NCBI RefSeq assembly: GCF_023053635.1
Contig: NC_086175.1
Span: 122,648,740-122,712,739 of the forward strand
Direction of reading: 5' to 3'
Length of the DNA stretch: 64,000 nucleotides
Origin: Elgaria multicarinata webbii
Lineage: Eukaryota > Chordata > Lepidosauria > Squamata > Anguidae
Shown: piece by piece, positions 31,560-44,872 of the stretch
Numbering within the stretch: the first letter of the stretch is position 1
Layout of the letters: every line of letters begins with the position of its first letter
Program-made: the position numbers and the translations under genes
The notes under the pieces: generated by a model
What the model saw: only the letters and a program-made list of their open reading frames with translations
What the model was told of the DNA's origin: nothing
Database searches by the model: none

Positions 31560-31734
31560 TCTCTACACCAGGTCAGACAATTAACCATGCAGGCCAGTAT
31601 TGTCTATTCTGAGTAGCAGGATTTCCGGCAGAAGGTCTTTCCCCATCACTGGTATGGGATCCATCCAACTGGAGATATTAGGGATTGACCGTGGGACTGC
31701 CTGCATTCGACACACAGCCTCTACCACTGAGCTC
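31560..31734 (-). mobile_element. tRNA-derived SINE (duplicated at 42,173-42,347)
   Basis: The minus strand begins gagctcagtggtagaggctg (A-box-like GCTCAGTGGTAGAG), with a B-box-like GTGTCGAATGCAGG, then aatatctccagttggatgga and agacaatactggcctgcatg. This is the squamate tRNA SINE whose consensus tail runs ...CAATGGTCTGACTC. A short plus-strand relative lies at 59,062. Confidence 0.7.
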
Positions 31735-32018
31735 GAATTCCTTTTATACACATGCAAAGCCATCTTACAAGAACGTATTCTTCCCTTCATAATGTTATAA
31801 TCTGTCTTCATTTGGTGTGGATTTTTCTATTCAAAGCTGCATACAGAGGTACCCATAAGAGGCCTTGCAATGCCAAGGCAGCTGGGAGTAATCCTGACTC
31901 CCCACGGCCTTGGCAATGCATTTGACATACAAATTGGCCAGTAAATTGCATACTGGTTCAGAGTGCCTTGCCCTTTCAGCCGATGCCTTGTATGGGCTGT
32001 CCATCTTTTTAAAATTGA

Positions 32019-32218
32019 CCCTCTTCAGACAACATGCTAAACCACGGTGGTCAAGCATTTTGATCAAAACATTATGGCATGTGAACCATGACTTAGCATG
32101 TCGTGTGAGCCACTCCTAACCATGGTGGCTACATAATCACAGTTTAAACACACTCACTAACCATTTGTTGCAAAAGGGTTAGTGGCCTAACTGTGGCTTA
32201 ATGTGTTGTCTGAACAGG
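32019..32218. mobile_element. Foldback MITE, TTCAGACAACA ends (duplicated at 42,632-42,831)
   Basis: The left end cctcttcagacaacatgcta pairs with the right end aatgtgttgtctgaacagg. The interior has repeated aaccacggtgg / ctgtggctta and aaccatg words in opposite orientation. A diverged relative lies at 61,385-61,645. Confidence 0.65.
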
Positions 32219-32254
32219 CCTATTGTTTTAACATGCAGCTTGGAGGAGGGAGGA

Positions 32255-32500
32255 ACATAACCACATAGGAAGAGCTGTGCTAGATCAGACCAAGGGTCCA
32301 TCTAATCCTGCATTCTGTCCACATAGTGGCCAACCAGCTGTTGACCAGGAACCCACAAGCAGTATCTGGGTGCAACAGCACTCTCTCACCCATGTTCCCC
32401 AGCAACTGGTGCACATTGGCTTACTGGAGGTAGCACATAGCTATTAGGACTAGTGACCATTGATGCCTTCTCCTCCAGGAATTAACCTCCTTTTAAAGCC
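32255..32500 (-). mobile_element. CR1-like LINE 3' fragment (duplicated at 42,868-43,113)
   Basis: aacataaccacataggaaga, gctagatcagaccaagggtc, ccaaccagctgttgaccagg and tgatgccttctcctccagga. Reverse complement of the TTCTTATG-type CR1. Confidence 0.85.
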
Positions 32501-33113
32501 AACCAAATGAAGAAGAATCTGCAGGACCATGGAGAGCTCTAAGACACGGATTTGAGGAGGCATGGCTTCCTGGAAAGGGACATGCTCTAGCTTTGAACCT
32601 TGCATTCCTCTGGCACTCAGTTGGGTCTTCTGGTGCCGTGGTGGCGTTGTGTGTGTGTGTGTCTGCCTTGCCAGGCATCTACCAAAGCCCTCAGCCCCAG
32701 CAAGAGCTCCACTGCTGACCGCCACAGTCCTGTCCTCCTCCTCCTCTAATTCCTCACCATTTCTTCGTGTTCACCTGGCCTCCCAAACATGCAAGCGATG
32801 ACAAGGACAAGAAGGAGAAGAAGTAGCCTCCACTTGCCTTGTCCTCTCTTTCTAGATGGGGGCATGGATTGGGCCTAGATAGGCCCAGCGAGTGAATGGG
32901 CACTGGTGACCATGGCAAAGAGGGGGACAGTCAACTCAGGGAAGGGGTGTGTGTCTGTTCAGGGCATCTTGGCCAAAGCTCCCCCCAAAAATCTGGAGCA
33001 GATGTTGCATGGTGCCTCAGGAAAGTGGAATATGCCCAGCTGGGTCCTTAGAGTGGTATGGCTTGGGTCTCATAATGCCAGTTCCCCCTGGGCTGGCCTG
33101 TGGTGCACCAGGC

Positions 33114-33375
33114 CTCTGTGACAGGGCCTGCCCAAGACATTTTGCTGCCTGAGGCAAAGGACAAGATGGTGTTCCCATTCCATACACAGAAGCCAGCTGG
33201 ACTGGCAATTGAATCTTACTTAAACCCTGGCAATGGGATAGTGCCCTCCCTCAGGCTCATTTAGTGGGCCCAGATCTGTCCAGCAACAGAGGGGAACAGC
33301 TGGAAGGTTGCTATTGCTGCTGCCTGAGGTGATTGCTTCACCCTGCCCAGTGATAGGGCTGGCCCTGCTCTGTGG
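33114..33375. mobile_element. Non-autonomous hAT element, near-perfect 8-bp target duplication (duplicated at 43,727-43,988)
   Basis: The element spans 33,122-33,367 (246 bp). CTCTGTGA (33,114-33,121) and CTCTGTGG (33,368-33,375) match at 7 of 8. The left end is cagggcctgcccaagacatt. The right end, read inward, is CAGGGCCAGCCCTATCACTG. Confidence 0.88.
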
Positions 33376-33844
33376 AGTCTCTCTTTTGCTTTTTCCAGGC
33401 CCAGGATTTGAGCCTGCATGAAGAGCTGGCTGGCTCCTCTATTCCCCCTTCACAGCTGGTTTCTGACCTGTTGGACGGGGCCATGGCATCCAGACTGGAG
33501 TCACCAAGACAGCCCATCCTTCGATGCCTAGCCCTTTCTGTTCTGAATAAATACGAAAGGCTTATGTTTCACCCAGCATGTGCTGGAGGAGTCAAGTGTC
33601 CTTACAAGCCATTGCCAGTTTTTACCATCTGCTGCTTTTTGGAAAGAGGGCTTTAAAATCCATCGTCTGCTACCATGCCTCATCATTGTAACAATGCAAA
33701 GTAGGTTTGTAAGTAGCAGGCAAAGAGATGAGTAAATGGGAAACTGAATCAGACAGTCTCCTTTCTAAAGCTGCGGCAGCCCTCTTTGCCTTGAGAAGGA
33801 ATCTAGCACATTAGCAAGACAATAAGGTCATGGAGTGTAGAAAC

Positions 33845-33953
33845 AAAGTCCTAAGAGGAGAGACGGAAAGAACTGGGCATGTTTAGCCTGGAGAAGAGAA
33901 GAACGAGGGGAGACATGAGAGCACTCTTCAAATACTGAAAGGTTGTCACACAG
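33845..33953 (+). mobile_element. CR1 LINE piece cut off by the duplication junction
   Basis: aagtcctaagaggagagacg ... actgggcatgtttagcctgg ... tgaaaggttgtcacacag, then the text jumps to the start of copy 2. The uncut version continues at 44,567 (aggagggccaggatctcttc). Confidence 0.92.
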
Positions 33954-36900
33954 GTGCAATGCAGCCTAGTGAGGCCTGGAGATATCCTTGGACCACACTA
34001 GGTCTCACCACTCTTGCACGAAGGAAGCTTCACTGGAACTGGGCAATTCTGTCATGTCTATGCTTGGCGGGAGGGTGCTGTTGCACTTATGTCTTCTTTG
34101 TAGATTCTATGTCAACAGCTGGTTGGCCATTGTGTGAACAGAACACTGGACTAGATGGAGCCTTGGCCTGATCCAGCATGGCTCTTCTTATATTCTTATC
34201 AGGTATGGTTACAGCATTGAGGTACTCCCAATGCAGTGAAAGGAATACCTGTATTCAAAGGAGGTGTTCCTTGAACAGCGACTGAGTCTGGCTCATAAGA
34301 ACAGAAGAGCAGCCATGTTCAACTTGACCAACGCCTATCAAGTCCAGCATTCTATTCCTATAATGGCCAACTAGGTGCCTTTGGTAAACCCACAGACATG
34401 ACCTGAATGCAATAGCACCCTCCCACTGTTATTCCCCAGCATACTGCCTCTGATACTGGGGGTAATATATCACCATCATGACGAGTTGTATTGCTAGCCT
34501 TATCCTTCATGAATTTGTCTAATTCTCTGAGTGTACGCAGTTCTTAATTCTCTGCATTTGAAAAGAAAACCTCTACAGATGTAAGAGTGAAGCGTGCTTC
34601 TGATTTTTTTTTTAAAAAAAACGGGGTGTGAAAAGTGTGTCTTCCTGGCTGTGTTTTAAAGCAGGATGTCCCCTTGACATCCTCCTGGATGCTGGCAGTG
34701 GGGAGTGCGGAAGGGTCATATGTTCCTTTTCATGTTCAGGTTGATGCCTTAAGTAAATGGAGCCTTAATTAAGATGGTTTTTGGTAGTCAAGTAATGGTG
34801 GGGGGGGGGGGGAAAGGATTCTTATTGCCAACTGATGTGGAACAAGGAAGAACAACAACTTCTAACCAGCCAAATACATTTAATGACACACATTTGCATT
34901 ATCAGAGAAGTACTAGCACAATGGTCAGCACACCAAAATGCGGAGATGCTAATATTCAGAGGCTGCATCCTCCACTTACTATCGTGTCCTTCCGACAATG
35001 AGGAGAACTCAACCAAGCGCAAGGTTGAAGCACATTATTTAGTCCTATTATTACTTTCAATATATTGGCTCCTTAGTGTGGCTTATTAAATATGAAATAT
35101 ATTTCCATGAATACACACACGTACAACAACTTGGCTCTTGGTAACTGTGTGCCGAAAAGGACAACTAAAATGATCAGGCGGCTGGAGCATCACCCCTATG
35201 AGGGAAGTTTACAACAGCTGGGATTGTTTAGCTTGAAGAAAAGGAGGGTAAGGGGAGACCTGATAGAGGTGTACAAAATCATGCATGGTGTGGAGAATGT
35301 GGATAGGGGGGCATGTCTACACCAGCCCTATATCCCGGGATCATCCCAGGATTGTTCCTGTGCATCCAAATGTCACACAGGGGATCCCGGGAGCAGGCAG
35401 GGACGATCCCTCCATGTTCCTGGGATACACCCTTAGGTGTAGAAAGGGCCAGGGAGACATTTTTCTCCCTCTCTCAAAATACTAGAACCCAATGGGCTCA
35501 TCCCATGAAGCTGATTGGTGAGAGATTCAGGACAGATCAAAGGAAGGACTTCTTCACTCAGTGCATAGTTTTAAACTATGGAATTCGCTACCACAAGATG
35601 TATTGAGGGCCCCCAATTTGGATAGTGTGAAAAGGGGGTTGGATAAATTCCTGGAAGAGAAGGCAACCAATGGCTACCAGTCCTGAAGGCTATGTGCTAT
35701 CTCTAGTAGCAGAGGCAGTATGCCTATGTACACCAATTACTGGGGAACATGGGTGGGAGGGTGCTATTGCACTTGTGTCCTGCTTGTGGGTTCCTGGTCG
35801 ACAGCTGGATGGCCACTGTGAACAGAGTGCTGGACTAGATGGACCCTTGATCTGATCCAGCATGGCTCTTCTTATTTTCTTAATTTTGCTAGGAGGGTTA
35901 ACAATAAATTATTGCTGCTGTTAACAACAACAGATCCCTCTTAAACAATTGTAATTTGGGGAGAATGAGGGGTCTTCCAAACACATAGGTCACCTTGCTG
36001 CCTTCCGCCTCCATAGCTAAACTATAGTGGTTACTCAAAAGAAAGGCACTTTTCACAAAAGTCTAAAAAGTGAATGCTAAATTGGAAATTAACGTAGGGC
36101 TGCTGTCTTAAGAACGTTGATTGGAAAGGTGATCTCATCAAAATCAATAGGACTTACTTCAGAAATAAAGATGTTATGAGCATACTGGCCAAGAGACTGA
36201 ATTCCAAACCAGATCCTTTAATACCCTGAATCTTGTCTGTAATGTTGTGTAAATGGCCCCTTTATGGCCGCCATTTGCACAGCATTACTTTCATGAAAAT
36301 CCCCGAGCCACCGTTTCTACATAAAATGATGGCTCACTATGAGGCTGGGTGGCTGCCAGACCTGTTCATCACCTGCACAGCCACTCAGCAAGCAGGTCCT
36401 GGTGCATGCAGAGCCTTGGTGAGTAGGTCTGTGGGGGTGGGCGGGCGGGGGAGGGGCAGGGCAGTGAGCAGCAGTGGTGGCTTGATGACCACCCAGAGAA
36501 ACCACATTGCATTGAGACCATCCATCCCTAGAAATGTATCTGGCCACCCTCCTCTACTGGTCCACTTGGAAGAAGGTACTTTTTTTTTAACACTACCTTG
36601 CTAAGATGCTAGTCCCCTGAGTTCCCAAGCTGATCACAGACAAATGATCCCCAACTCCACGAGCAGTATGAAAACGGCTGAATGGTTTGTTTGTTCATTT
36701 TTAAATGACAGGCTAGTCACTTTTGTGGGCTTATTTAAGGCTGTACAGATGTGCTGAATCTACCCAAAGAATATGGGTTTTCATGGTACAGAACTTAGAT
36801 TTTGTTGGCTACAAACTCTCCCCTTGCCTGGTCTATAACATTTTATTTCCTGATTGGTAGGGAACAGGTCTCCAGATTAATCAATTGCTTCCATATTATT

Positions 36901-38088
36901 TCACATGTTTGCAGATTTCTCCATACTCATCACAGATGGGGAAATAATCCTTGGTCCTCTATCTGGTTTTTTTTAAAAGTGTCGTATACACATGAAACTG
37001 CTCAGTTCCTGTCTCTCATGGTGATCTCATTCAGCATTAATCAAGGTGATTTTAATGACTCTCTGTTGCCATCTTGTGTCTGTTAAAATGGACAAAAATG
37101 CATTGCACTGAACCCAAAGGAGGAGGAGGAGGAGGTGGAGGATAATGATGACGATGATGATGGATGGATTAAAAGAGTTTGTTTTAGCTGGAAAAACAAA
37201 CAACTATTATAACATTGAAACATTCCAATACTCCCCTCCCCTCTCACCAAAGCTTGAGGACATCTCCAGGAAACCCATCTCTATTTATCGTGTTCATGAG
37301 AACATAAGCAAACAGTGTTAGGTATTCTGAAGAGGTTATCCAAAAGACTATCCCTTGCTTTGCTTCTGTTTCTTCAGTTTTGTGACCAGGAGTACATAAC
37401 TGGTCCTTTGCCACCCCTGTCCCCATCACAGAAGGCCTGTAGGGATGCCCCTTTTAGGGTGGCCACTTAAGCATCATTTTTAAAAAGAGAGAGGAAAAGC
37501 ATCCCCCGAAGAAGAGGACAAAAGAGGATGAAGATTTGCATAAAAGTTGAAGACGCTAATTTATACCTATAGAAGCACATTCAGAAAGCACTTATATAAT
37601 TTGAATAGAAATATAACATGTCTCACCTTACTGGGGACGACTGCAACCAGGTGACCTTCGTACCTGCTTGGTTTGCTACCCAGGTGTTAAGCACTGATGA
37701 TGCTTAACACCTGACAGAACCTCACAATACCTGACAGAACACTTTTCCTGACATGAACCTACCCGTACACTACATTCAAGAGCTAAGATCCTTCTCCGGG
37801 TGCCTACTCCAAGGGAAGCTCGGAGGATGGAAACAAGGGAGAGGGGCTTTTCTGTGGTGGCCCCCCAATTATGGAATGATCTCCCCAATGAGGCCCGCCT
37901 GGGGCCAACATTGATATCTTTTCAGCGCCAGGTTAAAACTTTTTTCTTTCCCCCGGTATTTAGCAATATGTGATAAGCTTTACTAATCCTAGATTTGTTT
38001 CTAAAGCTGTTTATAGTTGTTTTAAATATATATTTCTGTGTATGTTGTATTTTTTGTAGTTTTAAATGTTGTATATTGTTTTTGTTAT

Positions 38089-38737
38089 TTCTCAGTTGGA
38101 CTACTGCAACCTTCTTCTCACTGGCCTTCCTTCTTCTCACATCAGTCCGTTGGTTTCTGTTCACCACTCTGCTGCTAAGATCATCTTCTTGGCTCGCCGC
38201 TCTGACCATGTTACTCCACTGCTGAAATCTCTTCATTGGCTTCCAATTCACTTCAGAATCCAATATAAACTTCTCCTGTTGACCTACAAAGCTTTTCACT
38301 GTCTAGCTCCTTCCTGTCTCTCCTCTCTCATCTCACACTATTACCCCGCTCGTGCTCTTCGCTCCTCTGATGCCATGTTTCTCGCCTGCCCAAGGGTCTC
38401 TACTTCCCTTGCTCGGCTTCGTCCATTTTCTTCTGCTGCCCCTTATGCCTGGAACGCTCTTCCAGAACATTTGAGAACTACAAGTTCAACCGCAGCTTTT
38501 AAAGCTCAGCTAAAAACTTTTCTTTTTCCTAAAGCTTTTAAAACTTGATTTTGTTCTGACTTTATACTGTTAGTTTTACCCTACCCAGTGCCTGTTTACC
38601 CTACCCTGTGCCTGTTTGCATTCTCTTCTCCTCCTTATTGTTTTATTATGATTTTTAGAATGTAAGCCTATGCGGCAGGGTCTTGCTATTTACTGTTTTA
38701 CTCTGTACAGCACCATGTACATTGATGTTGCTATATA

Positions 38738-38787
<50 letters not shown>
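38089..38787 (+). mobile_element. L2 LINE nested in L2, copy 2
   Basis: Identical in coding sequence to 27,473-28,174 (SQLDYCNLLLTGLPSS ... TFLFPKAFKT). The outer L2 flanks it at 37,701-38,088 and 38,788-38,887. Confidence 0.93.
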
Positions 38788-38788
<1 letters not shown>

Positions 38789-38843
38789 TTTAATCTTATG
38801 TAAACCACCCAGAGAGCTTCAGCTAAGGGGCAGTATAGAAATG

Positions 38844-38884
<41 letters not shown>

Positions 38885-39909
38885 ATTTCAAGCTCCTTGC
38901 TGCTTGCCCTTCTTAAGGTTCTTTCTCTTTAGACTGAACAGCCCTTGAACTAGAGACTTGTCCTTTGTTAAGTAGGGGATCTGTCCGCCCTACTTCCAGA
39001 GTTCTTCTTCACTTTGCTTCGTGGAATGCAAGGAGCTGTCCTTGGGGGATGGGAATCATAGAATCATAGAACAGTAGAGTTGGAAGGGGCCTATAAGGCC
39101 ATCGAGTCCAACCCCCTGCTCAATGCAGGAATCCACCCTAAAGCATCCCTGACAGATGGCTGTCCAGCTGCCTCTTGAAGGCCTCTAGTGTGGGAGAGCA
39201 AATTTGCCTTAGCGCTAATGCGCATTTGCACCATTCTTATTTGCGCAAGTGCACCAATCCATAGTAGGAACTGTATAACAGTGTTAATGTGCTTTAATGC
39301 AGATTAGTGCACTTGCACTAATGTGCTCATGCACTTGCAAATTGCACTTGCGCAAATGTGCATCAGCACTAATGCTAATTAGCGCAAATACCTCCCACAT
39401 ACACAGCGAAAATGCTGGTCTGCTGCAGAATCCGGACATTGGATTCATAGAAGTCTTAACATGACTTGAACCTGTTGCATGTTTCTCCAACATCCCTAGA
39501 TTCAGGGGCAGCCTAAGACATTTTGCTGCCTGAGGTGCAAGCCCACGTGGCTCCCTCCAGTGCATACACAGAAGCCAAACTGGCCATTGAATCAACACTG
39601 CTAGTGCATCTTTCACTACAGCTCAGGACAGAAAGCTTCCTTAGGGGTGTAGGGCTTATTGCCCAGCACATAGCTCTCTCTTCCAACCCCTTGCTGCTGC
39701 CTCCCAGCATCTCCTGCCTGAGGCAGCTGCCTCATTCTGTCTAACAGTAGGGCCGGCCTTGCAGGGATGTCACAAGGGTCCCTTTTCTCCGTCTGTGAAC
39801 TGTTGTGTGACATGCCACCAAATCACACAGTAGCCAGAAATTCACTAGGCTACCTGAACCAAGCTCACCCACATTCCAATTTGCAACAGAAAGACAACAT
39901 TATGGCATC

Positions 39910-40274
39910 TTAGGGCTCATCTACACCAAGCAGGATATTCCACTATGAAAGCAGTATGAAAGTGGTATGTAAAAGGCAGGAGCCACACTACTGCTTTATA
40001 GAGGTATTGAAGTGCACTGTCTGTTGGGGCCCATGACACATACCATATACCACCTTCACACCGCTCTCATAGTGCTATATGCTGCTTGGTGTAGATGTGT
40101 CATGGGCCCCAACCATTGTCAGTGCACTTCAGTACCACTATAAAGCAGTAGTGAAGATCCTGCTGTGCACCTCAATACCGCTACAAAGCAGTAGTGCAGC
40201 TCCTGCCTTTTATATACCGCTTTTATATACCTCTTTCATAGTGGAATATCCTGCTTGGTGTAGATGAGCCCTTA
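39910..40274. mobile_element. Harbinger-like MITE, long form, copy 2
   Basis: Copy of 29,297-29,661 with the same TTA duplications and perfect 20-nt inverted ends. Confidence 0.92.
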
Positions 40275-41048
40275 GACAGCTGTTTTAAGGGTTACTCAGA
40301 TGCACGTGATGTGCACTGATTGCTCAGAAAATGTTTTATGAATGCTAGGCATGATTAACCATAAGTAATATGCTGAGTAACATATACTTACACGGATCCA
40401 AGCTTTCCACTCCTAGATGTCTAAGCATTAAGACAGTCACATGTTGCATTATGGGGAGTCATCCAGCTAGAGTCAATTGGGAATTTTCCATGATATGTAA
40501 TGACAAGTCCATATTGAATTCCACTATTATCCACAGGGTGACCCAAGCCCCAGGGACACAGAGGACATGGCAGCAATGCCCATGAGAGAAATGATTTAAC
40601 AACTGTAATAATAAACCCCCCTTGCCTCCTTTATAGGCTCCAATCTGGATGAAACACCAACATAATAACAGTGCCAAAGAGCAAGTGGGCCAGCAGGTAT
40701 GCCAAGTAAGAACACTTCATCAGCATCTCATAAATGGCCACTAAATCACAGCCTAGCAGGTAAGCTATAAAATAGATTGAAGACTATGAAATCCTCAGTT
40801 AACACCCCACCCCTCCCCAGCGGATCGACAGCAGAGAGTATATACAGTGGTGGTATTTGAAGTCAAAACATGCCAAGAGAATTCATTGCCCTGTAGGGAA
40901 CTCATTGGCTTTCTCCTCTTTTTAATAATGTGCTCCTTTTAATAATGTATTGGTTTTAAGTGTTTTAATTAGTTATATGAATTTTATGGTGTTTGAATTT
41001 GTGTTGTATCCTGCCTTGATCCAGAGGTAGAGGTGGGTAACAAATAAA

Positions 41049-41102
<54 letters not shown>

Positions 41103-41421
41103 TTAGGGATGTGTGAGAAATTTGTTCCACTGAGTTTTTTTTAATGGATTTAGCCAAGGTACATCTCACAGACCCAAATGGGACCCAAATGCAATTATTG
41201 GTCAGAAATCCATTCCGCAAAACCAAACCATGTGTTTGGTGAGATGCGCCCGTTTGAACGAATGCGCAAAGAAAAAATGTGTACATTTTCAAAATACACA
41301 CAAACACACTCTTGTCAATAAGGGCATGAGTCCAACAAATGCATATATTTAAAAATGTGCACAATAGACACACGTGAATGTCAAAGTTATGGAAAATGCA
41401 TACAGATTTTGTATTTTTTAA

Positions 41422-41473
<52 letters not shown>

Positions 41474-44459
41474 GTAAGGTTACATGAATATGGGATGGAA
41501 TGGGCTAGACCACCTAAAACTAGGGATGGGCAGATTTTATAAAATCTGTTCCATTTACATTTCATGGGTTGTTAGGTGTCTTTCTTTCTATTGTCTCCTC
41601 ACTGGTGGAATCGGATTTGGCCCCACTTTCCTGAATTTGCACATATTTGCATTTGCGCAAATTCACATTTGCACAAATCCCCCATCTGCAAATCCTCCAT
41701 TTGCATTTGTTATGTTTTAGCCTGGGGGGGGGGAGAAAACATTTTCAGCTTCTTTTTTTAATAAAAAATTCACGTATTTTCTATGACCAATTTTGTGTAA
41801 AATTCTGGAAAGTTTTTTTTAAAGAACTGAGCCCACAAGTTCGCAGAATCCATGCAACTTGGGGAAAGTCAGTTCACTGCTGAATTTATGGACTGGATTC
41901 ATAGAAATCTGAACTCATTTGATTCCGTTGTGGATTTCTCTATCATCCTAACCCAAAACCAGCAATCTTGGTGAGACCAAGGTTAACAGACCTCTCCCTC
42001 CCTAATCCTTATTTAATTTTGCAATTTATGTTTACCATAAATCGTGGCTTACCATAGCTTCCACACTGAAAGCGATGCTGGGTTGGTGTTGGAGGAGCAT
42101 TGGTGAATCCAAGTCTCCCCAAATTTCAGTAAGGATCATAGCCATGTCGAGTTTCAGTATAGCCTCTTTCAGTCTCTACACCAGGTCAGACAATTAACCA
42201 TGCAGGCCAGTATTGTCTATTCTGAGTAGCAGGATTTCCGGCAGAAGGTCTTTCCCCATCACTGGTATGGGATCCATCCAACTGGAGATATTAGGGATTG
42301 ACCGTGGGACTGCCTGCATTCGACACACAGCCTCTACCACTGAGCTCGAATTCCTTTTATACACATGCAAAGCCATCTTACAAGAACGTATTCTTCCCTT
42401 CATAATGTTATAATCTGTCTTCATTTGGTGTGGATTTTTCTATTCAAAGCTGCATACAGAGGTACCCATAAGAGGCCTTGCAATGCCAAGGCAGCTGGGA
42501 GTAATCCTGACTCCCCACGGCCTTGGCAATGCATTTGACATACAAATTGGCCAGTAAATTGCATACTGGTTCAGAGTGCCTTGCCCTTTCAGCCGATGCC
42601 TTGTATGGGCTGTCCATCTTTTTAAAATTGACCCTCTTCAGACAACATGCTAAACCACGGTGGTCAAGCATTTTGATCAAAACATTATGGCATGTGAACC
42701 ATGACTTAGCATGTCGTGTGAGCCACTCCTAACCATGGTGGCTACATAATCACAGTTTAAACACACTCACTAACCATTTGTTGCAAAAGGGTTAGTGGCC
42801 TAACTGTGGCTTAATGTGTTGTCTGAACAGGCCTATTGTTTTAACATGCAGCTTGGAGGAGGGAGGAACATAACCACATAGGAAGAGCTGTGCTAGATCA
42901 GACCAAGGGTCCATCTAATCCTGCATTCTGTCCACATAGTGGCCAACCAGCTGTTGACCAGGAACCCACAAGCAGTATCTGGGTGCAACAGCACTCTCTC
43001 ACCCATGTTCCCCAGCAACTGGTGCACATTGGCTTACTGGAGGTAGCACATAGCTATTAGGACTAGTGACCATTGATGCCTTCTCCTCCAGGAATTAACC
43101 TCCTTTTAAAGCCAACCAAATGAAGAAGAATCTGCAGGACCATGGAGAGCTCTAAGACACGGATTTGAGGAGGCATGGCTTCCTGGAAAGGGACATGCTC
43201 TAGCTTTGAACCTTGCATTCCTCTGGCACTCAGTTGGGTCTTCTGGTGCCGTGGTGGCGTTGTGTGTGTGTGTGTCTGCCTTGCCAGGCATCTACCAAAG
43301 CCCTCAGCCCCAGCAAGAGCTCCACTGCTGACCGCCACAGTCCTGTCCTCCTCCTCCTCTAATTCCTCACCATTTCTTCGTGTTCACCTGGCCTCCCAAA
43401 CATGCAAGCGATGACAAGGACAAGAAGGAGAAGAAGTAGCCTCCACTTGCCTTGTCCTCTCTTTCTAGATGGGGGCATGGATTGGGCCTAGATAGGCCCA
43501 GCGAGTGAATGGGCACTGGTGACCATGGCAAAGAGGGGGACAGTCAACTCAGGGAAGGGGTGTGTGTCTGTTCAGGGCATCTTGGCCAAAGCTCCCCCCA
43601 AAAATCTGGAGCAGATGTTGCATGGTGCCTCAGGAAAGTGGAATATGCCCAGCTGGGTCCTTAGAGTGGTATGGCTTGGGTCTCATAATGCCAGTTCCCC
43701 CTGGGCTGGCCTGTGGTGCACCAGGCCTCTGTGACAGGGCCTGCCCAAGACATTTTGCTGCCTGAGGCAAAGGACAAGATGGTGTTCCCATTCCATACAC
43801 AGAAGCCAGCTGGACTGGCAATTGAATCTTACTTAAACCCTGGCAATGGGATAGTGCCCTCCCTCAGGCTCATTTAGTGGGCCCAGATCTGTCCAGCAAC
43901 AGAGGGGAACAGCTGGAAGGTTGCTATTGCTGCTGCCTGAGGTGATTGCTTCACCCTGCCCAGTGATAGGGCTGGCCCTGCTCTGTGGAGTCTCTCTTTT
44001 GCTTTTTCCAGGCCCAGGATTTGAGCCTGCATGAAGAGCTGGCTGGCTCCTCTATTCCCCCTTCACAGCTGGTTTCTGACCTGTTGGACGGGGCCATGGC
44101 ATCCAGACTGGAGTCACCAAGACAGCCCATCCTTCGATGCCTAGCCCTTTCTGTTCTGAATAAATACGAAAGGCTTATGTTTCACCCAGCATGTGCTGGA
44201 GGAGTCAAGTGTCCTTACAAGCCATTGCCAGTTTTTACCATCTGCTGCTTTTTGGAAAGAGGGCTTTAAAATCCATCGTCTGCTACCATGCCTCATCATT
44301 GTAACAATGCAAAGTAGGTTTGTAAGTAGCAGGCAAAGAGATGAGTAAATGGGAAACTGAATCAGACAGTCTCCTTTCTAAAGCTGCGGCAGCCCTCTTT
44401 GCCTTGAGAAGGAATCTAGCACATTAGCAAGACAATAAGGTCATGGAGTGTAGAAACAA

Positions 44460-44870
44460 AGTCCTAAGAGGAGAGACGGAAAGAACTGGGCATGTTTAGC
44501 CTGGAGAAGAGAAGAACGAGGGGAGACATGAGAGCACTCTTCAAATACTGAAAGGTTGTCACACAGAGGAGGGCCAGGATCTCTTCTCAATCCTCCCAGA
44601 GTGCAGGACACGGAATAATGTGCTTAAGTTACAGGAAGCCAGATTCTGGCTGGACATCAGGAAAAACCTCCTGACTGTTAGAGCAGTATGACAATGGAAC
44701 CCATGACCTAGGGAGGTCTTGGGCTCTCCCACACTAGAGGCCTTCAAGAGGCAGCTGGAGAACCATCTGTCAGGTATGCTTTAGGGTGGATTCCTGCATT
44801 GAGCAGGGGGTTGGACTCGATGGCCTTATAGGTCCCTTCCAACTCTGCGATTCTATGACTCTATTATTCT
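44460..44870 (+). mobile_element. CR1 LINE 3' region spanning the right end of the duplication
   Basis: actgggcatgtttagcctgg, gtcacacagaggagggccag, attctggctggacatcagga and gggttggactcgatggcctt, then octamer-like gattctatgactctattatt. It is continuous across 44,566/44,567, so the sequence right of the duplication is the ancestral arrangement. Confidence 0.92.
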
Positions 44871-44872
44871 AA

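Larger units (their letters stand above)
23342..33953 (+). repeat. Tandem duplication, copy 1 (10,612 bp)
   Basis: Copy 1 starts gtgcaatgcagcctagtgag after ...tcttcaggcag and ends ...aaaggttgtcacacag, where copy 2 starts directly with the same gtgcaatgcagcc. Left flank, junction and right end all carry CAG at the joint, a 3-bp microhomology. The unit contains only repeats and presumed intron sequence. Contents: CR1 23,455 and 23,680, CR1 with MITE 24,538, L2-in-L2 27,085, CR1 28,440, hAT 28,890, Harbinger-like 29,300, SINE 31,560, MITE 32,019, CR1 32,255, hAT 33,122, CR1 33,845. Confidence 0.97.
33954..44566 (+). repeat. Tandem duplication, copy 2 (10,613 bp)
   Basis: Same orientation and content as 23,342-33,953. 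Net length differs by 1 bp through offsetting homopolymer and microsatellite changes (offset 10,612 at the start, 10,616 in the middle, 10,613 at the end). I counted nine substitutions in the first 1.2 kb and none in the remaining non-microsatellite sequence I compared by eye. The chance frames over 60 codons in that later part translate identically, except where they cross a microsatellite. Confidence 0.97.

Noticed and set aside
23342-44566. Duplication caused by recombination between two CR1 copies
   Set aside because: CR1 pieces lie near both breakpoints, but the sequences at the joint share only CAG. Homologous recombination would need a long match.
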